23,374 nt of DNA, taken from a virus. The position numbers were made by a program, and so were the translations under genes. How positions within the stretch are numbered: position 1 is the first letter of the stretch; the number at the start of each line of letters is the position of its first letter. The stretch is from positions 1 to 23,374 of the IMG/VR virus record IMGVR_UViG_3300021406_000044. One strand, 5' to 3'. Of this stretch, positions 7,586 through 16,488 are shown in pieces. The notes beneath the pieces are model-generated. The model made no database searches. It had not been told where the DNA came from and saw only the letters and a list, made by a program, of their open reading frames with translations.

Positions 7586-9367
7586 TTAGAAGCCGCGAGC
7601 GTGTGCATCAGCACGGTTCATCAGACGTGACCAACCTGGGTGAGCCGCAAGCGCCTCATATGTGTTGGCTAGGTAATCCTCTTCGCTCATCTCAGATAGC
7701 TCCTGAGCGGAAGGGATCTTGCCTGCCTCGGCCACTGGAGTTGAGAACTGACCAGCGCGTGCGCCAGCCTGTAGACCGGAAGGACCAGGAACAAGGCCAG
7801 CGGCACGAACGGCCTCCAGTGCCTCGTTGTCTGCCCTTGTCTTCTCTTCCTCACGGATAGACGCAACAAGCGCCTTTAGGGCTGCCTCTTCTGCGCTTTC
7901 CTGTGGCTCAGTCTCAGTAACGGGAGCAGGCGTAGCAGCCTTTACCGCTGCTTCAACAGCACCAGTTACAAGAGCCGTCAGTTGGTCAGCAGTCATTGTG
8001 ATAGCTGGCGCTGCGGCTGGCGTCTCTGAGGTTGAAGCCGACTCTTCTGTCGTCTCTGCCTCTGTAGTTGTAGTTTCGTCAGCCACGATGGCTTCCTCAC
8101 TCTCTGTATTAGTGGTTTCTTCTTCGGACTCTTCCTCTGAAGACTCATCATTTGCTAAGGATGCTCCACACTGAGGGCAGAACATAAAGTTTGGTGGAAT
8201 GTCCGCTTCGGAGCACTCAGGGCACACCTGGGAACCTTCCATATTGTTGTCATCTGGGACTGGTGCTGCTTCTCCTGATGGCGCCGTCAGGTCAATGTCG
8301 TCGTCGTTATCAGGATCTAGAGCGTTGATACCAGAGATTGCTGCAAAAGCGATGCGACGTGCAAGGTTCTGGATCTCATCCGCATCAGCGGAACCACTTG
8401 CGCTAATGTTTCCATCGGCATTGTAGATGCACATCGAAGCGTAAGCCTCATAGACTTCCATTGCTTCTTGAAGAGGAAGCATTGTAACGTCTTCACTGAT
8501 GTCTATCTTGAACTTGCCAGCGGCAGACTTGATCTTGCTCTTAACGCGAGCAAGCTGCTGAGCGGTATACGCTCCAGCGTTCTTAGCCTTACTGATGTAA
8601 GCCCATGCAGCGCGGACGTGAGCAGCGGTATCCATCGGATAGCGCTTCTTCTTGTCCTTCTGATAGCCGGGGTCGGCGTAAGTCACATTACCGTATGGCT
8701 TGCTGCCGTCGCCTGGGGCATCCCCCGCTTCGGAAAGCAGATCGGCTGCGTTACGCAGAGCGTCAGCTACTTCAGAAAGGTTGCGATTTTTGTGGTCATC
8801 CTCTTCGGTCGCCTCATCAAAGAAAGCCTCGCCGTCTGCGGACTCGAAGATGAAACCATCGTATACAGGAAGACCAACGGATTCGTAGAGCTTGGCGTCA
8901 GTGATCTGAGCACCTTCAACTCCAGGGCGACCGGTCCAGTCAATGCCGAACACATCAAGATCAGACGCCGTAGTAGCATCCTTGCCGTCTTCTGCTTCGA
9001 CTGTCTTAGGTTCAGCCATCCACGCGCCGCGGATCGAAAGACCCTTCACGAATGGGTTGCTTGGATCAACCAAGGTTGCCATATCGCGACCAGCAGTAGT
9101 GTCTGCAATGTCTGCCTCGAAGGTAGCGGAACCATCCGCTTCTTGCGCCACCTTAGTAATCTTGCCGATGGTCATCAAGGCGTTGTCGGTATCTGCCGTG
9201 CTGTGAGAGGGGAACATCGTCAACGGTAATCCGTCGTTCCCGGTCAAGCGCTTCTGCATACGGGAAACGGCGTTACCGATATTCTCCACTGTATACATTC
9301 TGCGATTCTTGCTTACTGTGGGAACAAGGAAGGTTCCCTTAATGGTCGCTACGCGAGCCTTGCCCAT
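7586..9367 (-). CDS. Prohead protease fused to scaffold-like acidic region with zinc ribbon
   Basis: 593 residues, ATG with AGGAG. Residues 1-160 are the protease: GTFLVPTVSKNRRMYT at the start, a likely catalytic His in MFPSHST (H55) and Ser in KGLSIRG (S111), a His/Ser pair as in herpesvirus/HK97-type prohead proteases. Residues 223-290 (PYGNVTYADPGYQ, RAAWAYISKAKNAGAYT) match a DUF6582-like module. C382, C385, C397 and C400 (CPEC, CPQC) form a zinc ribbon. Residues 403-450 are Glu/Ser/Thr-rich, and the end is helical. The protease would cut scaffold and itself during head maturation; the acidic part probably serves as scaffold. Confidence 0.82.
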   Translation of the reverse strand: MGKARVATIKGTFLVPTVSKNRRMYTVENIGNAVSRMQKRLTGNDGLPLTMFPSHSTADTDNALMTIGKITKVAQEADGSATFEADIADTTAGRDMATLVDPSNPFVKGLSIRGAWMAEPKTVEAEDGKDATTASDLDVFGIDWTGRPGVEGAQITDAKLYESVGLPVYDGFIFESADGEAFFDEATEEDDHKNRNLSEVADALRNAADLLSEAGDAPGDGSKPYGNVTYADPGYQKDKKKRYPMDTAAHVRAAWAYISKAKNAGAYTAQQLARVKSKIKSAAGKFKIDISEDVTMLPLQEAMEVYEAYASMCIYNADGNISASGSADADEIQNLARRIAFAAISGINALDPDNDDDIDLTAPSGEAAPVPDDNNMEGSQVCPECSEADIPPNFMFCPQCGASLANDESSEEESEEETTNTESEEAIVADETTTTEAETTEESASTSETPAAAPAITMTADQLTALVTGAVEAAVKAATPAPVTETEPQESAEEAALKALVASIREEEKTRADNEALEAVRAAGLVPGPSGLQAGARAGQFSTPVAEAGKIPSAQELSEMSEEDYLANTYEALAAHPGWSRLMNRADAHARGF

Positions 9368-9378
9368 CTAAACAACTC

Positions 9379-10362
9379 CTAACTAATTGCGCCTGCTGCT
9401 CCGTACCAACAGCGGCATCCCACATGCTGTGGGATAGAAGGAGCGGCGTCTATGGTGTACGGACTTCCAGCTTCAGCATCTTCGCAATCCTGGCAAACCC
9501 GGCCATCACCTACTGTGATAAAGTCCACTCGTTCGCCAGCATCGGCTATCTGTTGTAGTTGGGCGGCGGCGTAGATGCTGTGCGTAGCCATCTCGGCATA
9601 TAGGGACGCCCCGAGTCCAGCCGCTACTACAGCGCTTACAGAGCCTTGAATGTTGTCGCTCGTCTGGCCGTCGTATTTTTGGCCTGGAATCTGGCGAGCG
9701 AGATCGCCCGCTATTCCTGAAAGCACTAAGGTAGCCGTAGCATCCACTCCGTTTGTGTGGACACCAGACTTGACAACCGCTGTGTGCTCTTTCTTGTACT
9801 GATCGTCTAGGTCTGGGACAGCGACCCCAGCCTTCTTGTTAATGACCGCTCCAGCGGCTACAGTGCCCTCTGCTGCTGCTGTGGCAGCATGAGAAGAGAG
9901 AATCCCTCTAAGTTGTCTGCTGAGCGTCGGTTCGTGACTGAGGGTGGCCGTCAGGGACGCTAAGGCTGAACCCTTCTTGTCCTTCTCTGAGTCATCCCGT
10001 AGAATCTTCTCTAGCACGGCAGCGTTGACAACCGTAGAGAACTTCTTACACCAAGCTATGATAGCTAAGAATAAAGAATGCTCAATGTGATCTTTACGCA
10101 TGTAGAGCTTGTCTACAAGGCCATGCATCCCGCCGCGGGCTTCTACAAACCCAGGTGGAACGGGATAACCAAGCAAAAAATCATGCTCTCGCTTGGCTCT
10201 CGGAGATGGGAAAGCAAACCATTCCGAGTAGCCATGAGCGAATGCTTCTGTTACTTCGGGCCGATACTGCGGCGTCTTGTGCGCCAATGCTTCAGATGCG
10301 AACGGCGCGGCTTGCGCTGGCGTAGACGCTTCTTGAAGTGGTGGACTCTGCTTGCTTCCCAC
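9379..10362 (-). CDS. Head morphogenesis protein, Mu gpF-like
   Basis: 327 residues from a GTG at 10362 with AGAGGGG upstream. The C-terminal motif VGDGRVCQDCEDAEAG followed by PSIPQHVGCRCWYG is the hallmark of the Mu gpF/SPP1 gp7-like minor head proteins. A long Ala-rich middle (about residues 100-250) is helical. The family sits near the portal inside the procapsid. The first 37 codons overlap the end of the upstream gene in another frame; if the real start were further in, that overlap would vanish. Confidence 0.85.
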   Translation of the reverse strand: MGSKQSPPLQEASTPAQAAPFASEALAHKTPQYRPEVTEAFAHGYSEWFAFPSPRAKREHDFLLGYPVPPGFVEARGGMHGLVDKLYMRKDHIEHSLFLAIIAWCKKFSTVVNAAVLEKILRDDSEKDKKGSALASLTATLSHEPTLSRQLRGILSSHAATAAAEGTVAAGAVINKKAGVAVPDLDDQYKKEHTAVVKSGVHTNGVDATATLVLSGIAGDLARQIPGQKYDGQTSDNIQGSVSAVVAAGLGASLYAEMATHSIYAAAQLQQIADAGERVDFITVGDGRVCQDCEDAEAGSPYTIDAAPSIPQHVGCRCWYGAAGAIS

Positions 10363-10718
10363 TTGCCCCTCTGGTCGTAGATCGTAGAAGAGATGCGCTT
10401 CTGGAACTTCTTGTTGATTCCAGTAGGCTTACGGTGGGCGAAGGAAACAGTTAAAGTGTCGGTAACGTGACGCCCACCGATAGGAGCGCGTCCCAAAACA
10501 CCGCCGTAGCGGGACATACCAGCAGAACTAACGTGACGCCTAGCGGCAGCGGATGCAACCGACTTGGTGCTGCGTACTCGCGTTCTGGACAGCGTTAGAT
10601 TCTTAGCTGAAGCGGCTACCTGAGCCGGTGTCCGAGGCTTCGTTCGAAGTGCAGCACGGGCTTTCGCTAAGTTGGCTAGATCGGCTGCACGCTGCTTAGA
10701 TGTAAGCGGCTTCGCCAC
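10251..10718 (-). CDS. Unknown very basic protein (155 aa)
   Basis: GTG at 10718 directly follows the TAG of the upstream gene and has AAGGAAG upstream. The protein is strongly basic throughout (SKQRAADLANLAKARAALRTKPRTP, KKRLRQRKPRRSHLKHWRTRRRS). The last 37 codons overlap the head morphogenesis gene. The charge suggests contact with DNA or with the acidic scaffold region, which is inference. No family recognised. Confidence 0.65.
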   Translation of the reverse strand: MAKPLTSKQRAADLANLAKARAALRTKPRTPAQVAASAKNLTLSRTRVRSTKSVASAAARRHVSSAGMSRYGGVLGRAPIGGRHVTDTLTVSFAHRKPTGINKKFQKRISSTIYDQRGKWEASRVHHFKKRLRQRKPRRSHLKHWRTRRRSIGPK

Positions 10719-10880
10719 CTAGCCCACTTCCTTTTGGATGAGAGCAGCGGCAGCAGCGGCAGTCAAAGGAACACCCAAGGTGCCAACTGGTCCCTCAACT
10801 GGACCACCGTTAATGCCGTAAACGGGATCACCGACTACGGGGTATAGGTAACCAGTCTCTTCTTGGGCCTGTGTTGGCAT
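10719..10880 (-). CDS. Unknown small protein after portal (53 aa)
   Basis: ATG at 10880 touches the portal stop (TAA ATG) and the TAG at 721-719 touches the next GTG. 53 residues, MPTQAQEETGYLYPVVGDPVYG, with a run of six Ala near the end. The tight fit between neighbours supports it. Function unknown; the size is like a head decoration or joining protein. Confidence 0.6.
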   Translation of the reverse strand: MPTQAQEETGYLYPVVGDPVYGINGGPVEGPVGTLGVPLTAAAAAALIQKEVG

Positions 10881-12392
10881 TTAATTCCCTAGCAGTTCCT
10901 CAATTGCTAACTCTTTGCGGGCCTCTCTCCAGGCTTCCCAGTCATCCCGATAGGCCAAGTGGTCAAACGGAATGTGCTCAGTAGGCTTTGGACTCTCTGG
11001 TGGATCGCCAGGCTGGGGTGCGGTCTTCGCTCCACCAACACCAGCAGCATCAGACTGTGCGCTTTGCGCCATAATGGCGGCTAGGTTAGCAGCGGACAGG
11101 TCAGACATATCACGCCATGCAACAAGATTCTGACGGTCAACCAGCACGGCAACATCTCCACCTTCGGTTGGTGGCTCGCCAATGTCGGTACGGTAGCGGT
11201 TCAATAGCCAGCTACCATTACGCAGACGCATATCGCGAATCTGCTCAATAGTCAGGTCGTCACGCCAGTCAACTTCACCAAACTTCAGGTGCCAGTCGTT
11301 CACGTTGTAGCACTGGTACAGAAGGCGGAAGCTGAACTTTTCAAGCACCAACTCAGCAATTGGTCCACAAGTGTTTACTCGGAACGAACGGTCCTGAGAA
11401 GTACCCTGACCACCACCGATGTTTGCAGATTCGATAACCCCCACTTTTGATGGTGGTACGCCAAGTCCAGAAATGATCTCATCACGGCAAGTGATAAGAA
11501 TCATCTTCCAGTCGCTAAGCTTGTTGGTTCCAAGTTCCTGAACGCCGGTCTGTCCCTTTGTCTCAAAGAGGTTGCCGATGTTTTTCGCACCAAGATTCTT
11601 AAACTGGTACTGCTGCTGCAAGCGTTCCTGAACGGAGATAGGCAGAGCGATAGGCCAGTCAACGTGCAACCTAGATGGGTCGCCACGCTTCATTGTCTCT
11701 TGGATCAATCCAGCGGTGAAAAGATAGTTCGTGATTGGAACGTAGTTCTTCTGGATTGGCGAAACACCGTACAGCCCAGACCCAGGCGCGTCCATCTTAA
11801 CGTGGATGACCTGGTGCGGCAGGAAATCTTGCTCCCTACCTGTACCCATAGTCTGGTGGTATCCTAACACTGTGCCATGCTCGTCAGCCAGCACATCCAT
11901 TGTGCTCGGATCCAGTGGGTACAATGCTATCGGCTTCTTGTTAAGATACACGATTTCAGTGAACGAATCACCGAATACCAGAAGATCAGTCACCACACCA
12001 CGCATAAGCTGGCGGGTGTCTTCCTCATCATTGATGTATTCAAGAAGCTGCTGGACAGCCTGTACGGCGGGTGGAGGGGTAGGGATGGTATCCCCCTCCA
12101 GCGACATATTGTTTGGAACAACCTGCACGCCACCAGCCGTAATAGTACGGGCGATAACGTCAATGCAATCTGATACATAAGTGCAGGCTAGGTAAGACTG
12201 GAATAACTGCGTCATCCAGGACGCACGCGTCAAGGCGCCAGCCGTAGTTGACTGGCCTGGATTCGATTCTGTTGAACCACCGATTGGAATCCCTGGAACC
12301 CAACCACGGCGACCCGTTGGGGCCACAGCAGCGCCAGAGGGCGTCGAAATAGTAGCCTCAGAGATTTCGCGGCTTAGCTTAATCAGGGCCAT
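10881..12392 (-). CDS. Portal protein
   Basis: 503 residues. Typical portal features appear in order: an early disordered region with PGQSTTAGALTRASWMTQLFQSYLACTYVSDCIDVIART, a mid-region VFGDSFTEIVYLNKKPIALYPLDPSTMDV, then VIHVKMDAPGSGLYGVSPI, and SGLGVPPSKVGVIESANIGGGQ before the stem and crown part; the C-terminal tail is Pro-rich. Twelve copies form the ring through which DNA is packaged and ejected. It follows the terminase gene with a 10-base gap, the usual order. Confidence 0.93.
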   Translation of the reverse strand: MALIKLSREISEATISTPSGAAVAPTGRRGWVPGIPIGGSTESNPGQSTTAGALTRASWMTQLFQSYLACTYVSDCIDVIARTITAGGVQVVPNNMSLEGDTIPTPPPAVQAVQQLLEYINDEEDTRQLMRGVVTDLLVFGDSFTEIVYLNKKPIALYPLDPSTMDVLADEHGTVLGYHQTMGTGREQDFLPHQVIHVKMDAPGSGLYGVSPIQKNYVPITNYLFTAGLIQETMKRGDPSRLHVDWPIALPISVQERLQQQYQFKNLGAKNIGNLFETKGQTGVQELGTNKLSDWKMILITCRDEIISGLGVPPSKVGVIESANIGGGQGTSQDRSFRVNTCGPIAELVLEKFSFRLLYQCYNVNDWHLKFGEVDWRDDLTIEQIRDMRLRNGSWLLNRYRTDIGEPPTEGGDVAVLVDRQNLVAWRDMSDLSAANLAAIMAQSAQSDAAGVGGAKTAPQPGDPPESPKPTEHIPFDHLAYRDDWEAWREARKELAIEELLGN

Positions 12393-12402
12393 TCGTGCTC
12401 CG

Positions 12403-14979
12403 TCAGAGGTTCATTCGCAAGTCGCCAACCACGAAGGGGCCTATTTGCCTAGCGCTTTCTGGCATGTAGGCTGCGCCTTCTTCTTCGTGGAGTTGGCGCA
12501 CGTCCGCTGACGTAGCCTCCCTTGCGTCATTGTCGTAAATAACAGGTCCACCGCTGGTTCCAGCGGTCATGCAGAGGTAACGCCAGGCGTCTGGGATGTG
12601 GTCCTCTACGTTCTTAGTCTCGGCGTCGTCTGGGTTGAGCGGATGGCGCGGTAGCTCTGGAACTGTTTCCACAAAGCTAGGACACTCATCACCGAAGACG
12701 TGCATCATTGGGCACTCTTCCCAGCCCATCTCGGTGTGATATTCGCAAGCTGGTCCATCATTTAAGAAGTGGTGGCACCGCGCCCAACCGTTAGGACGGT
12801 TGTTGTCAGCTTGCATGATGCCACAACCCTCTAAGCCATACACATCAGCAATACTCATTGGCGTGCCACGATTGCCCCACATGGAAGGGTCGGCAACTCG
12901 TATCACTTCGTACTCGCCAGCAGCTTCTTCGGCTTCGAGAATATTCATGGCTTGTGAACGCGCATCTACACCGCGAGCATACTGCTCACGGTAAACCCAC
13001 ATTCTGCCATCGTTATCTACAGCCGCCCAGACGGCGGCATATGGAGCGTGAACACCGTAGTCAATACCACAGTAACGTTGCCACTCCATCGGGAGATCCC
13101 AATGTCTGTCGATAACGTGCTTGAAATGACTCCACTGTTCGAAGAACTGACCAACCTGGGCGTCCCAGTCGCCGTCACGCATAGCAGCACGACGAGCAGG
13201 ATCATCAATCGCGTCAAGCTGTTGCTTGTACTGTTCTTGATTGATGTACGGGTTGTCTGTGTAGAGCGCAGGGATAAACGCCACTCGGCGTCCAACGGCG
13301 TCGATAGCGAGATGCTGACCGCGCTCTGTTGGCTTGATGAAACGTTCTTTGAGATAACTGTTGCCGCTTACCCAGACTGATCCGTTTTGTCTAACGATAA
13401 ACGTCTCGGTATCATCTATGCCAAGACAGTAGACCTTACCAGTATAATGGTTTCTTCTAATGTTAGAAGAACGCTGGGTCATTGTCTTTACGTCGTAAAG
13501 ATGATTCCCAGTAAGGAGTTCACTCCCCCCAGACAATACCTTCTTAATGTTTACAGTAAAACTAGGACCAACTCTATCTGGCCTCTGAAACTCAGTTACT
13601 AACACTAGATAGCCGAGTTTGACGGCTATCTCTGCAACATCGTCGGCTAATTGTCTAGAGATCGTATAGTATGCACCACCAGTTCTAGACTGCCAGTGCC
13701 CATCACCAGCCATGAGCGCGTTCAGGAGAATCTGAAGATCTTCTCGACTCCCAGCCTTTACCCAGTCAGGAATAAATTTCTCATAGGAATAACCAAACTG
13801 CGAGAAATACCACCACCAATCAGCAGCGTAAATCCTTACTGACTTTTCACCCCAAGTCCCTTGAAGCCCACACCTATCTAGAAGCTTCTGTATCGCGTCT
13901 CTGCCGTCTGGTTTCGATTGAGCTATGTCGAAAGCCTTTGGACCAGAGCGTACTACCGAACCTTCTGATAGGTACCAGCCCAAGAGTTCTGCAAATAGAT
14001 CACCAGAAAGCGTTGCTGGTTGTTCCAACTTGCGCTTTCTTGTCTCTATTGGATCTGGAGTGAACGATGGCAACGGCTTGCCTTGCCACTCTACAGAACG
14101 CAAGATGGTAGCCTGACCGGGGAGTTCTTCAAAAGGGACCAACGAGAATTTTGTCTTTTGATTGGTCTTTGTGCCGCCAACCTTCGCCACTCTATGATTT
14201 GGAGTCATCGCCATAGAAAGCCCGCGAGCGTTGACTTCAATTATGTCATCATCCCAGTCGTATTCGAACGTCCTAGATACGGTGGTTTCGACCATCACGC
14301 CATCAGGTCGCACGGTGTATACTGGATCACCTGTAGTAATGTCTTCAATTCGACGCCAACCATTGGGGGTTAGAACGTCACCATATGGTAGACAGTGCCC
14401 GGTGCCTCCGGGATTTGTAGCAAGCCGTAGTCCCATCACCGGAATGGCTGGGCTTCCAGATCGCAGGTTCTCTTCGGAGTGCTTTATGATGATAGGGAGC
14501 GTTCTAGAAGCCTCATCAATCTCGATGAGTTGGTATTCACCACCAAGGATGCGGGAGATGTCGATCTCTGTCTCGGCGTAGGAGAAGTTTATCTCAGAGC
14601 CGTTGGCAAACCTAAGCTTCTTGTCTGTCTGGTTCCACTTGCCACCCAGCGGGGCAGCGTACTGACGCTTCTTTAGCTCAGCTAGGAAAGACTCTTCTAG
14701 CTCTGGGTAAGTGCGTCGGAGGCAGAGGATCTTCATGCCGGGAAAGTTTACAGCACAATGGATCGCCTCCATCGTCATGGCGCAACTCTTGCCACCGGCT
14801 CGGGCGCCACCGTAAAGGATAGCGTGAACCTTCTGTTGAGAAAGATCGTGAAAGATTTTCTGCTTAGGTGTGGGGTTGTATCCTAAGGGAGTGAAGGCAT
14901 CTATAACGCTAGGGTTGATCGTCTCAGTAAGGACATTGCTGAAATGATCGGGGGCGCGCTTCTTTTTAGCTGTAGCCAA
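12403..14979 (-). CDS. terL: Terminase large subunit with intein
   Basis: 858 codons from a TTG with AAGAGAAAG upstream. The ATPase part has Walker A GGARAGGKS (57-65), Walker B LIEIDEAS (151-158) and the coupling motif ATNPGG (187-192). The intein interrupts directly after NPGGTGH and the extein resumes at SYLKERF (541). The nuclease part starts with CGIDYG, with a likely metal-binding Asp at 640. The spliced protein would be about 513 residues, normal for the family. It pumps DNA through the portal and cuts it. No separate small subunit was recognised in this window. Confidence 0.95.
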   Translation of the reverse strand: MATAKKKRAPDHFSNVLTETINPSVIDAFTPLGYNPTPKQKIFHDLSQQKVHAILYGGARAGGKSCAMTMEAIHCAVNFPGMKILCLRRTYPELEESFLAELKKRQYAAPLGGKWNQTDKKLRFANGSEINFSYAETEIDISRILGGEYQLIEIDEASRTLPIIIKHSEENLRSGSPAIPVMGLRLATNPGGTGHCLPYGDVLTPNGWRRIEDITTGDPVYTVRPDGVMVETTVSRTFEYDWDDDIIEVNARGLSMAMTPNHRVAKVGGTKTNQKTKFSLVPFEELPGQATILRSVEWQGKPLPSFTPDPIETRKRKLEQPATLSGDLFAELLGWYLSEGSVVRSGPKAFDIAQSKPDGRDAIQKLLDRCGLQGTWGEKSVRIYAADWWWYFSQFGYSYEKFIPDWVKAGSREDLQILLNALMAGDGHWQSRTGGAYYTISRQLADDVAEIAVKLGYLVLVTEFQRPDRVGPSFTVNIKKVLSGGSELLTGNHLYDVKTMTQRSSNIRRNHYTGKVYCLGIDDTETFIVRQNGSVWVSGNSYLKERFIKPTERGQHLAIDAVGRRVAFIPALYTDNPYINQEQYKQQLDAIDDPARRAAMRDGDWDAQVGQFFEQWSHFKHVIDRHWDLPMEWQRYCGIDYGVHAPYAAVWAAVDNDGRMWVYREQYARGVDARSQAMNILEAEEAAGEYEVIRVADPSMWGNRGTPMSIADVYGLEGCGIMQADNNRPNGWARCHHFLNDGPACEYHTEMGWEECPMMHVFGDECPSFVETVPELPRHPLNPDDAETKNVEDHIPDAWRYLCMTAGTSGGPVIYDNDAREATSADVRQLHEEEGAAYMPESARQIGPFVVGDLRMNL
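13360..14394 (-). mobile_element. LAGLIDADG intein inside terL
   Basis: Residues 196-540 of the terminase frame (345 aa). It begins with Cys (CLPYGDVLTPNGWRRIED, a classical block A), has block B TPNHRV (259-264), two LAGLIDADG-type motifs, LLGWYLSEG (about 333) and LLNALMAGDG (about 418), and ends VYCLGIDDTETFIVRQNGSVWVSGN before Ser. The first Cys, the last Asn and the +1 Ser are the expected splice residues. The penultimate residue is Gly instead of the usual His. Both endonuclease motifs keep the acidic residue, so it may still be mobile. Confidence 0.93.
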
Positions 14980-15181
14980 GGCTTTCTCTTATCATCTGAC
15001 ACGCCACCTGGTATAGCTCTTGCTTGCCGACGACGCGCTCGTTTGCCGTATCGCGATGTGGCGTGCAGAGGTAGACGGCCAACTCAATGCGCCGAAAGCG
15101 ATCTGGATAAATAGCGTATTCTGCCGGATGCTTGCAGTCTTCAAGGCTGCACTCCGGGTCGTTACTTAAAGATGCGCCCAA
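14966..15181 (-). CDS. Small Cys/His-containing protein (71 aa)
   Basis: Frame from TTG at 15181 overlapping the previous gene by 20 bases and the terminase start by 14. It has C-x4-C (ECSLEDC, then KH) and later CTPHRD, a pattern that could bind one zinc. It lies just upstream of the large terminase. A small terminase subunit or regulator is possible only by position. Function unknown. Confidence 0.55.
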   Translation of the reverse strand: MGASLSNDPECSLEDCKHPAEYAIYPDRFRRIELAVYLCTPHRDTANERVVGKQELYQVACQMIRESLGYS

Positions 15182-15461
15182 GAGTCCAAGAATAAATCGA
15201 CCAGGCCACAGCTAAGGCCGCGGCAACCTTAATGGACTGCTCTACAGCCGTCCATACTCTAGCAACAGCGTTTACTCTATCAATGTGGCCCTGTGTGAGC
15301 GCCAGATCATTGTCAGCAGTAGCACGCTGATAGTGCATCATCTTTTCGAAGTTGTCATCACCCATCTGCTTACGCAGGGCGATTTCGGCATCTCCAACCA
15401 CAGACGTAACATCAGAGTCGTCAAACATATCTTCGAATTTGAACTCTTCTGGATCAGGCAA
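15162..15461 (-). CDS. Small membrane protein (99 aa)
   Basis: TTG at 15461 with GGAGGAA 4-5 bases upstream. An acidic N-terminal part (PDPEEFKFEDMFDDSD) and a helix are followed by one hydrophobic segment VAAALAVAWSIYSWTLGRIFK at the C-terminus. A tail-anchored arrangement is likely. It might take part in lysis, but nothing shows that. Confidence 0.6.
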   Translation of the reverse strand: MPDPEEFKFEDMFDDSDVTSVVGDAEIALRKQMGDDNFEKMMHYQRATADNDLALTQGHIDRVNAVARVWTAVEQSIKVAAALAVAWSIYSWTLGRIFK

Positions 15462-15483
15462 AGTGTTCCTCCACTTGCATGTG

Positions 15484-15651
15484 CTAGAAATCTAGCGTTA
15501 TATCGTTACCACTCATAAGAAGTTCTAGCTGTGTATAGTATGCTTCTTGCACAACGTCATCTGGCAATTGAGCCAATACATTCATTTGGTGGCGGTTAAA
15601 GCCAACAAGACGTAGATCCTTTTCGGATGGCCGAACGTTGTCGTTAGACAT
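15484..15651 (-). CDS. Small unknown protein (55 aa)
   Basis: ATG at 15651, TAG at 486-484. 55 residues, MSNDNVRPSEKDLRLVGFNRHQMNVLAQLPDDV, soluble and mostly helical. It overlaps the preceding 40-codon frame by 8 bases. The Shine-Dalgarno is weak. Supported by composition and by filling an otherwise empty space. Confidence 0.5.
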   Translation of the reverse strand: MSNDNVRPSEKDLRLVGFNRHQMNVLAQLPDDVVQEAYYTQLELLMSGNDITLDF

Positions 15652-15766
15652 AAAAGTCCATTAAAGTGATATCTAAAAGTAAGTTTACACCATCTGTCAA
15701 GTCGAGATCCAAATAAGCTGCTGACCTGGCGAAACTCGAGATTTGCCTGGTAACTTTAAGCGTCAT
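15644..15766 (-). CDS. Possible very small protein (40 aa)
   Basis: ATG at 15766, TAA at 646-644. 40 residues, MTLKVTRQISSFARSAAYLDLDL, lying between the 201-aa gene and the 55-aa gene with an 8-base overlap to the latter. The ribosome site is poor. A TTGACA on the same strand inside this frame (700-695) could instead be a promoter without a good -10, so this stretch may be regulatory. Confidence 0.35.
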   Translation of the reverse strand: MTLKVTRQISSFARSAAYLDLDLTDGVNLLLDITLMDFYV

Positions 15767-15780
15767 AAGAGTGTTACCAC

Positions 15781-16386
15781 CTACTTTGCTTTGTGGGGTC
15801 CGCGGATGGCCTTATTGCCATCACTAGGGGGTGGACATTCAGAAACCAGCAGTAGGTTCTCTTGATTTCGCTGCTTTGTTTTAAAGAAAACCCATGCCTG
15901 AAAGTCAGGCTTTCCGTGCTTCCACCAATCGTGATAATCGCTATCACACATTCCTCTCTTGGTGGCGGGAAGCAACTGACAAACAAGGCATGGAACTGTT
16001 GTCGGACGTTCTTTTTCTTCTTCTAGCTGGATGTTTATATACTTTAAAGCGTCCACCGCGTCAGCTAAATCGGCTTCAGCGTTCCAAATCCAGTCTTGGA
16101 TCTTCTTCGCTTGTGCCTTTACCGGGTCTACAGTTCGGCGCTGATTGAGCGCCATAGACTCAGTAGGCCGAGAGATGCCGTCCTCCGTGGACCCACCGCG
16201 CCCACCACCTTCTCCAAGGGATTTGCCGGGACCAAATCCATCCGGAGTGGACCCGATAGACGCTCGCCTGAGTAGCTCGGTGATTTGCGGCTCATCAATC
16301 AGTCCTATGTACTTTGCTATATTGTCTAGCTGCTTGACGATACCAGTGACTCTATTCTGAACGCCCTTGCTAATCTTGTGCGGCAT
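15781..16386 (-). CDS. Unknown Cys-rich protein, first gene of the leftward operon (201 aa)
   Basis: ATG at 16386 with GGGGAT upstream. Residues 1-45 are helical and basic, 46-75 a Gly-rich linker, 85-125 a coiled-coil-like helix. Then CLVCQLLPATKRGMCDSDYHDWW gives C-x2-C and C-x4-H spacing that could bind zinc, and the end is basic. As the first gene after the leftward promoter it could be a regulator or a packaging accessory. No family recognised. Confidence 0.7.
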   Translation of the reverse strand: MPHKISKGVQNRVTGIVKQLDNIAKYIGLIDEPQITELLRRASIGSTPDGFGPGKSLGEGGGRGGSTEDGISRPTESMALNQRRTVDPVKAQAKKIQDWIWNAEADLADAVDALKYINIQLEEEKERPTTVPCLVCQLLPATKRGMCDSDYHDWWKHGKPDFQAWVFFKTKQRNQENLLLVSECPPPSDGNKAIRGPHKAK

Positions 16387-16399
16387 ATACCATCCCCGT

Positions 16400-16411
16400 G
16401 AACATATGTTC
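16400..16411. promoter_or_regulatory. 12-base palindrome, possible operator
   Basis: GAACATATGTTC is a perfect palindrome. It lies about 13-24 bases inside the leftward transcript, between its start and the first gene, a common site for a repressor. Confidence 0.4.
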
Positions 16412-16430
16412 CACTTATGTGCTCTATGGC

Positions 16431-16459
16431 AGTATAGCAGGGAAATACTGATTTGTCAA
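16431..16459 (-). promoter_or_regulatory. Promoter for the leftward structural operon
   Basis: On the minus strand TTGACA (459-454), 17 bases, TATACT (436-431), with TGC before the -10 (extended -10). The start would be near 16424, about 38 bases before the first ATG. It is the only strong minus-strand promoter I see ahead of 16 kb of genes. Confidence 0.85.
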
Positions 16460-16488
16460 GTAAGTTTATGGGATTTGTAGAAAAAGGG

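Noticed and set aside
8468-9229. 253-codon plus-strand frame over the protease gene
   Set aside because: Shadow of the well-supported minus-strand protease; no ribosome site and no recognisable domain.
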